Positions 57,660 through 64,000 of a DNA stretch of 64,000 nt are shown here, one piece after another. The DNA is taken from positions 74,637,960 to 74,701,959 of the forward strand of contig NC_092345.1 of assembly GCF_963676685.1 (NCBI RefSeq). The letters run 5' to 3'. Each line of letters opens with the position of its first letter. Within the stretch, counting starts at the first letter, position 1. Below the pieces are notes generated by a model, which worked only from the letters and a program-made list of their open reading frames with translations, searched no databases and had not been told where the DNA came from. Source of the stretch: Mytilus edulis. Its lineage: Eukaryota > Mollusca > Bivalvia > Mytilida > Mytilidae. The position numbers and the translations under genes were made by a program.

Positions 57660-58860
57660 CACTGCCCAATTTTAGCTTAGCTTGGAAGCAGCATGTATGT
57701 ATGTCACTAACAGAAAGCTGAATACTAAAATTTATGATAAAAGAAATGATTTTTCATTTCCTATCGTTAATTATCCATTTTTAGATGGTGACGTTCCCTT
57801 GTCACCATCTTACGGTGTTTATATATCTCAACTTGTACGATTCGCTCGTGTATGTAACAATGTTTAAGATTTTAACGAGAGAAATTTATGGATTACTGAA
57901 AAATTATTACACCAGGGTTTTCGATATCACAAACTAGTCAAAACATTTACTAAATTTTATCATCGGTATAAGGACATCATTCGTAAATATAGCTCAACAT
58001 GCAGACTTCTTATACGTTCAGGTATTTCACATCCATTTTTTTATGGAAATATTCTTTATAAAGCACAAAGATGTCAGTATTCACCTAAAAAACTAACAAA
58101 ACCTTTGAATAGACCTATTAAGAAGGGATACAGTTACGATAATGTTGTCAGGTCATTAAAGATTGCATATTTTGACGTTAATATTGATTCACTTATAGGG
58201 TCTTTGCATCGGAACTAAACACATTTATTCAAAAACCAGTTGTTGGCATGACATGGGTTATGTTCTTCTCATATATGTTATGATGGTATGATACTAAACC
58301 CCTAACGGGAAGGATTGTGCCTGATGTTCATATGATGAAATCATAATCTTTCGGTCAGTTTAATTGAAGTCTGGAGCTGGCATGTCAGTTAACTGCTAGT
58401 AGTCTGTTGTTATTTATGTATTATTGTCATTTTGTTTATTTTCTTTGGTTACATCTTCTGACATCAGACTCGGACTTCTCTTGGACTGAATTTTAATGTG
58501 CGTATTGTTATGCGTTTACTTTTCTACATTGGCTAGAGGTATAGGGGGAGGGTTGAGATCTCACAAACATGTTTAACCCCGCCGCATGTTTGCACCTGTC
58601 CCAAGTCAGGAGCCTCTGGCCTTTTTAGTCTTGTATTATTTTAATTTTAGTTTCTTGTGTACAATTTGGAAATTAGTATGGCGTTAATTATCACTGAACT
58701 AGTATATATTTGTTTAGGGGCCAGCTGAAGGACGCCTCCGGGTGCGGGAATTTCTCGCTACATTGGAGACCTGTTGGTGACCTTCTGCTGTTGTTTTTTT
58801 CTATGGTCGGGTTGTTGTCTCTTTGGCACATTCCCCATTTCCATTCTCAATGTTATGTGT
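57660..58860 (+). mobile_element. 5'-truncated retroelement: RT C-terminus and full 3' tail
   Basis: The coding remnant (57682-58218) is followed by about 640 bp of 3' tail ending near 'cccatttccattctcaa'. Pieces of this tail recur at 1-245, 20826, 41893 and 56505. There is no poly(A) at the end. This is the best preserved member of its group in the window. Confidence 0.75.
57682..58218 (+). pseudogene. C-terminal part of retroelement RT ORF, one stop
   Basis: One frame runs 179 codons to TAA at 58216-58218, with a single internal TAA at 57865-57867 after FARVCNNV. Motifs in order: KIYDKRNDF, VNYPFLDGDVPLSPSYGVYI, SQLVRFARVC, DFNERN, KLLHQGFRYHKLVKTFTKFY, SGISHPFFYGNILYKAQR, ending YFDVNIDSLIGSLHRN. 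I recall this arrangement from the region after the RT palm in retroelement ORFs annotated in bivalves and other invertebrates. The palm itself is missing through 5' truncation. With a single stop it is the youngest coding remnant here. Confidence 0.75.
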
Positions 58861-58999
58861 AATATGCCGACCATAGATCAAAATCACGATTTCTCAAAAT
58901 TTAGGCGAGCATATTACCGATGATCCCATATTTTATTCATGAAGAAAACATGATTTTAAAAAGATTTAATAATAAGGGGTGAGAATAACCATTAAATAA

Positions 59000-59190
59000 A
59001 TTTCAGGTCAAGGGCTGGTTGAGCGTTTGCAAACATGTTTAACCACACAACATTCTTTATGTGCCTGTCTTAATTAAGTTAGACGCCTGTAATTAAGTGA
59101 TTGTTGTTGGTTCATATGTGTCATACATTTTGTCGTAAACTATAGTGTATAAATGAGGTCGTTAATTTTCTCTTTCAAATTGTTTCACGT
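59000..59190 (+). repeat. F2 repeat copy, 5' half
   Basis: 'aaacatgtttaaccacacaa', 'cattctttatgtgcctgtct', 'gcctgtaattaagtgattgt', 'aatgaggtcgttaattttct'. Diverged. Confidence 0.55.
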
Positions 59191-59420
59191 TTATGTTATG
59201 GAACCTTTATGTAAACGAGTTTGAGCTTTCTAAAAAGCTATGGACTGCGTTGCTCTATCCGTGTACAGGTTGTTGTTGATTTAGTATTGGAAATGTGGTA
59301 TAATTTAGATATTGATTGATATAAAATGGATATACTTTAAGAGTGTGCGTTATACACCCATGGGTTTAAATGTTGTGTGCCTCTCTGGAGGTGTGTCTAG
59401 ATTGTCAGAAGTTATAAAAT

Positions 59421-60165
59421 ACTGTGAAAGTACTTTAATTCGTGGGTATCAATTTTCGTGGTTTGAGCAATATTTACATGTTCGTGGGTTTTTAAATTCG
59501 TGGATTTAAGTTTTCTAAAAAAAAAAAAAATTGAAAAATTGAAGCCTTTAGAAACGAGGGTTACAAATAGTCTAGATTGAAGGAAATTGCAAAGTAAACA
59601 TTGACCCGTGTAAATCGTAGTGATAACACTAATTAACCCATGATAAAGTGATCAACAGATTAAAGACCATCAAAGGTGTTAATTAGGTCATTAACATGTC
59701 ACCTAAAGAAAACAGTAACATAAACAAATGCTATGAATTGCCAAATAATTCTTAGCAAAATCAAGACCAGCATATTTTTTTTATTTCTTATATGTACGAG
59801 AACTATGAGGATATAAAATGAACACTTTATCATACTAGCATATCAATACCGGAAATCTGACTTTCATTGATCAAAAACAAAAGTTGTACATTTTAGGTTA
59901 TTAAAGATTAAATGGGTATAATCCTGCATGCAGTTGTAGTTCTGTGACTGCTACTAAAGTATTCTCAGAGTTGGTGCTATTCAATATCTTCTCTTAGACT
60001 AGATCATACATGTCATATCAGTAGTCAATCCTACCGATTGGGATCTTTCCAGGTCTTGATTTAGACAATGGTTATTTTATTTCGTTGGACACTTAAATTC
60101 GTGGATAAAGTCATCCACGAAAACCACGAAAATTGGTACCCCACGAATAAAAGTACTTTCACAGT
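59421..60165. mobile_element. 745-bp MITE with TTCGTGG-rich 41-bp TIRs
   Basis: Left 59421-59461 (actgtgaaagtactttaatt, cgtgggtatcaattttcgtg) and right 60124-60165 are inverted copies. Subterminal words ttcgtgg/ccacgaa recur on both sides. Noncoding interior. Confidence 0.75.
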
Positions 60166-60168
60166 ACA

Positions 60169-60384
60169 GATATTGTGGATTCATTTATATTCGTGGATAC
60201 CAATTTTCGTGGATTATGGAAAACTTACATGTTCGTGGATATTTGATTTCGTGGTTTTGTCGAAGTCTGCATACTACCATAAGAAAATTTGTCATTCGTT
60301 GAACACTTAATTTCGTGGTTCAACTGCTCCCACGAAATCCACAAAAATTGGTATCCAACGAATAATAATGAATCCTCAGTAATA
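60169..60384. mobile_element. About 216-bp MITE of the same TTCGTGG family
   Basis: Left 60177-60213 (ggattcatttatattcgtgg, ataccaattttcgtgga) pairs with right 60338-60375. It sits four bases from the larger element. Both share the 'tcgtggataccaattttcgt' word. Confidence 0.75.
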
Positions 60385-61649
60385 CATTTTTGTAAACATT
60401 GCACTAGTATAGGAACATTGTTTAGCAAAGCAAATCGTGCATATTGCAAAATCACAAAGCAAAAAGACTTTTGCATCATGTATATTATTTAATTAAGCAA
60501 TCTCTGATAAGTCCTTTACAGCAGATCTAAATGAGAAATTCTTACTTTAAGAGAGAATCAAACTTTTTACATCTTTATTTGTTGATTCTATTCACTCTCA
60601 ATCAGCACTTATTCTAAGATTTTAGATACTGTGTTGTTAGCCTGATTTCCCTTTGACAACCAATATTGTCTTTTATTCATCAAGTTGGGATGATTTAATT
60701 AAAACGTTGTTTAGTTTTTTATAGAATTTCTTGAATCAATAAACATCAATATAGCTTTCAATACATTTTGAATAAATCGGCGAACATTCTAACATCTGAT
60801 CGACTTATTTCATTCTACAATACGTGTAATAGCACAATGTAACATTTTTTGGCATCTAAAAGTACGAAAACTGTCAAGTCATTACACAAGTATGAATGAA
60901 AGAAGATGAATTGTTTACGGCCACAAGACAAACTACATCACAATTTCAGAAAAACTAAACAAGAAAAAACATCCCATAGATGTCAACAAACGGTCTTCAA
61001 TAATTTACAAGTGTCTATAACATATGTCAAGCTTTAAATCGCCCCAATTACAAAAAAAACTGTTATTGACTGCGAGTAGTCTTAGAATAACGTCAAGTTT
61101 ATGATTTACAACATCCATTTAGAGCACACTATAAAATGTAATTATGAGGACAGTTCCTATAATCTACATTTCAAGACCATCAAGTATTATTTGTGAAGAT
61201 GATACAGAATATTAATCAACTAGGGCTTGGTATCTATGCATTATTTTTCAAAACAAAACGAGACGTTCTTTTACATGACCCTGATTCATCAACTTTCTGT
61301 TTAGACACTGGTGACGTTTTATAAAGTCTGCTTAGCAGCTTCCAGCTCTTAAATACCGCATGAGTTGCGAAATGTATATCCCATATGTAGGTTAAGTCGG
61401 TATATTGTAACTAAGGTGGGGGAAATTGATCATTTCAAAACTAAAATCGTCTTGTTTGTGAAAGATTATGTTACTGAGATGATGTCAAATTCGAGGTATA
61501 ATTCTAAAAATGAGGCAGAGGAAACCGTTTCTGACATTTCTTCAATTTTTAGTTTTTGAGAATACATTCATGGAACCCAATTAGAAAGGTTTGTATTGGT
61601 AATGGACATCATCAATATATCTGCCAGTACTTGCAGAGAATATTAGAAA
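60385..61649. other. Intergenic, AT-rich, no gene
   Basis: No recognised repeat. The ORF at 61365-61559 probably belongs to the decayed retroelement beginning just right of it. Confidence 0.35.
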
Positions 61650-62430
61650 AAGAGACTTCTTCAATTGTATGGACACCATCGTGCAAATTTTTTGATCTAT
61701 GTGATGTGTTTAAACTAACTAACAACCTTTTTACAACGCTTTAGATTGTAGTTTACCATCTACGTCGTCTGGTGTGCTAAGTACCGAACGTGACCTATTC
61801 CTAAATATGACTGTTTTGCCGAGTGTGAATTCGAATTGCAACACGACGTTTTTTTTCTCTCAGTATTTATACATCCAATATTTAAGTATTTGGTTGTGAG
61901 CTTTCTTTCTTAAGTCTGGTTAGTTACTGTGTTATATCGTATCGTTTGTGGTTTGAATTTATTATTTTCAGTACATTTCACATAATTGTATGGCTTATTT
62001 GATACATTCGTGTGTGGTTTTGTCGTGTATCGTCGAAAATTCGTGGGATTTTATGATGTAGTATATTGTCTATTTATGTATGTATCTGTCCAGAGTATTC
62101 TTGTGTTTGTTTGTGCTGTATTACTGTCACGCAGTGTGGCCATTGGTATATTTAGCATTGCCATTGAGGCCATATTGGCTAGTCATTAAACCAAGTTCAA
62201 CCCACCATTTTTTTTCCTTAAAGTGTCCTGTACCAAGTAAAGAATATGGCAGTTATTACCAAATAGTCCTTTTCTATGTATTTTGGCGTTTGGTTTTGTT
62301 GATGTTCTGTGTTTCTGTTGTTTTCCTCTTATAGTTGATGTATTTCCCTCGGTTTTGGTTGTGACCCGGATTTGTTTTAGCTTAATCGATTTATTACTAT
62401 TGAACAAGGGTATACTACTGTTGCCTTTCT
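61650..62430 (+). mobile_element. Retroelement 3' end (F5 type), second long copy
   Basis: Collinear with 16740-17640: 'tggacaccatcgtgcaaatt', 'tctggtgtgctaagtaccga', 'gccgagtgtgaattcgaatt', 'cctgtaccaagtaaagaata', 'ttccctcggttttggttg', 'gggtatactactgttgcctt'. Confidence 0.6.
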
Positions 62431-64000
62431 ATAGAACATGCAGATTACCCGATTCACTCAGCTTTGGTTTTGTACCTTGGTGTATCTCTTCCTACTCGAT
62501 TTAAGAGACAAAAACCTCGGTAAACTACTGTCGTCATAATTAGGCATTCAATTCAATTCAAACCAATGGACCTATTATTGTGCGTAGTTTTGTAGTTATC
62601 GGCGAGCCTCACTGCTTGGACAATCATTTTTATTCTATTTATAAATAATGTACATGTATCATTTCGAGTTATCTTGGGAGGGAATAAGTGTTTGGAAGGA
62701 AAAAAAACGGAAAGTATGCTACGGAATGATATTTACCCAAGTGACCAAAATCAACAAATTGTATACAATTTACATAATTCTGCTAGTACTGATAAATGAA
62801 AAAAATACATGAAAATTTAGCTTAAAATTTATCGGAAAATCCTGGTATTTTGCTCGTGATGTTCAAATTCATAGTAAACGAAAGTCAATAACACTAAAGG
62901 TAGGTGGTACCCTTTATAGTACGTGCGAGGTGAATATCTATAATATTGGAAAAACAGGAATATTTTTCTATCCTATAACAGAAAAAGTAAAGGGGCAGTA
63001 ACGAATGACTAAGGAAGTTAGAATATACTATCTCACGTATTTGTACCTTAATAAAGCATTTCATTATCTTTATCACATGCTGTATAATTTTTTTTATATA
63101 ACTAAATATTAATTGCAATGTGACTGTAAAAAAATAATAATGTAATAACAATCTGCGATGGTATGTCCAGTTATATCACATTGGATGACATTGTCGTTAT
63201 AAATGTGGAATATGACACACCTAATTATAACACAAAACATTGCTTTAGGTTTAGATAATTAATCCCCTGTCTTATGTTAGAATTGCATATATTTACACGA
63301 TAGATAAGAAATATATTTTTAAAATATGAAAAAAAATCTCAAATGTTATATATTTGATTACTTTTTTCTCGTACAATACAATACTCTTTACTTTTAAATC
63401 AAATAAATGTCAAAAAGAAGAAAATTTGAGGGAAATACTGCTTTTGCGTTTTTTCTGATTTTTTTTTTATTCCTCCACCTCCTTGCCATTCAAATTCACT
63501 CGGTTTTGTTTTGCAGCATGTAGATAAGATTTTTAATATGTGATAGCGAACAGTTATTGGGCTTTTGTTTATTTCACCTTTTTGTAAACAGTTTTCCATA
63601 TGGTAATTATTTTTTCCGTATATTGTTTTTTCTTGTTACTGTAATAGATTTGGTTCAATTTTTTCAAAAAAAAAAAAGGTTCGTTTCTTCTTCAGGATGA
63701 TATGTATAATTTAGACCAAAGCGTTCCGGTTACATGTAACAATTAAGAGTTATTCCACTTTTTTGTGTGTGACATGCCGTTGTATGTTGGTGTAAACCAT
63801 AAGTTACATTGGCCTAGAGCTTTTGATTTGTTTGATTTGAATTTTTATTTATATTGTAACTTTCACAAAGTGCACTTTATGTGTAAGTTGAGACATGACG
63901 TAATACAAATACATTGAACAGATCACCTGCTTTTGTTAAATGTCTTATCGTTTGTAGTTGTAATTCTATATTTTTCAATTATTAAGTAAAAGTAAAGATA
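62431..64000. other. Intergenic, AT-rich, no gene
   Basis: Only A/T homopolymers (for example 63459, 63667) and short ORFs without motifs. Confidence 0.4.

Noticed and set aside
1..64000. CRISPR array, bacterial operon, prophage, tRNA or rRNA
   Set aside because: No regular spacer-repeat structure, no Shine-Dalgarno-type compact genes, no cloverleaf or rRNA words seen. Introns and repeat content are those of an animal nuclear genome.

Overview
The window looks like AT-rich nuclear DNA of a bivalve mollusc, most probably a mussel (Mytilus-like). The evidence is intron-containing genes with GT-AG borders and a very dense load of interspersed repeats whose consensus I recognise from mussel genomes. 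No bacterial, viral or organellar gene organisation is visible, and I saw no tRNA or rRNA gene.

Two host genes can be supported. (1) On the + strand, six exons between 1291 and 7353 encode the C-terminal 366 residues of a membrane-anchored zona pellucida (ZP) domain protein: part of ZP-N, the whole ZP-C cysteine pattern, an RRKR furin-type site, one transmembrane helix and a short basic tail. Its first exons lie left of the window. (2) On the - strand, five exons from 39884 down to 18022 join in one reading frame of 987 codons for a 986-residue, low-complexity Arg/Ser-rich protein without a visible RRM. The 780-codon last exon carries almost all of the RS domain, and the introns (up to 7 kb) are full of transposable elements.

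The rest is mobile and repetitive DNA. 10474-15642 is a decayed tyrosine-recombinase retrotransposon (gag, RT/RNase H, YR) with split direct repeats A1...B1-A2-B2, i.e. Ngaro/PAT-like. 22288-25618, inside the last intron of the RS gene, is a 3.3-kb imperfect palindrome whose two arms each hold a decayed, outward-facing copy of the same protein-coding sequence. 29813-30792 is a 5'-truncated LINE. 34722-36899 is a tandem-repeat-bearing element with short inverted ends and a terminal hairpin (Helentron/HINE-like), interrupted by a 392-bp hAT-like MITE with an exact 8-bp target duplication. Smaller inverted-repeat elements lie at 8491, 31176, 31513, 32336, 37753, 42541, 59421 and 60169. 3' ends of a group of retroelements whose ORF ends share a GVYISQL / YGISVSQM signature occur again and again (1, 5035, 6060, 15650, 16740, 20826, 41893, 50213, 52270, 56030, 56700, 57190, 57660, 61650).

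39885-64000, upstream of the RS gene, holds no gene I can support. It contains repeats, an ACAAAA/TTTTGT minisatellite (43231-43915) and next to it a CpG-rich, ORF-poor island (43930-44890) of quite different composition. The two genes are not visibly related in function.
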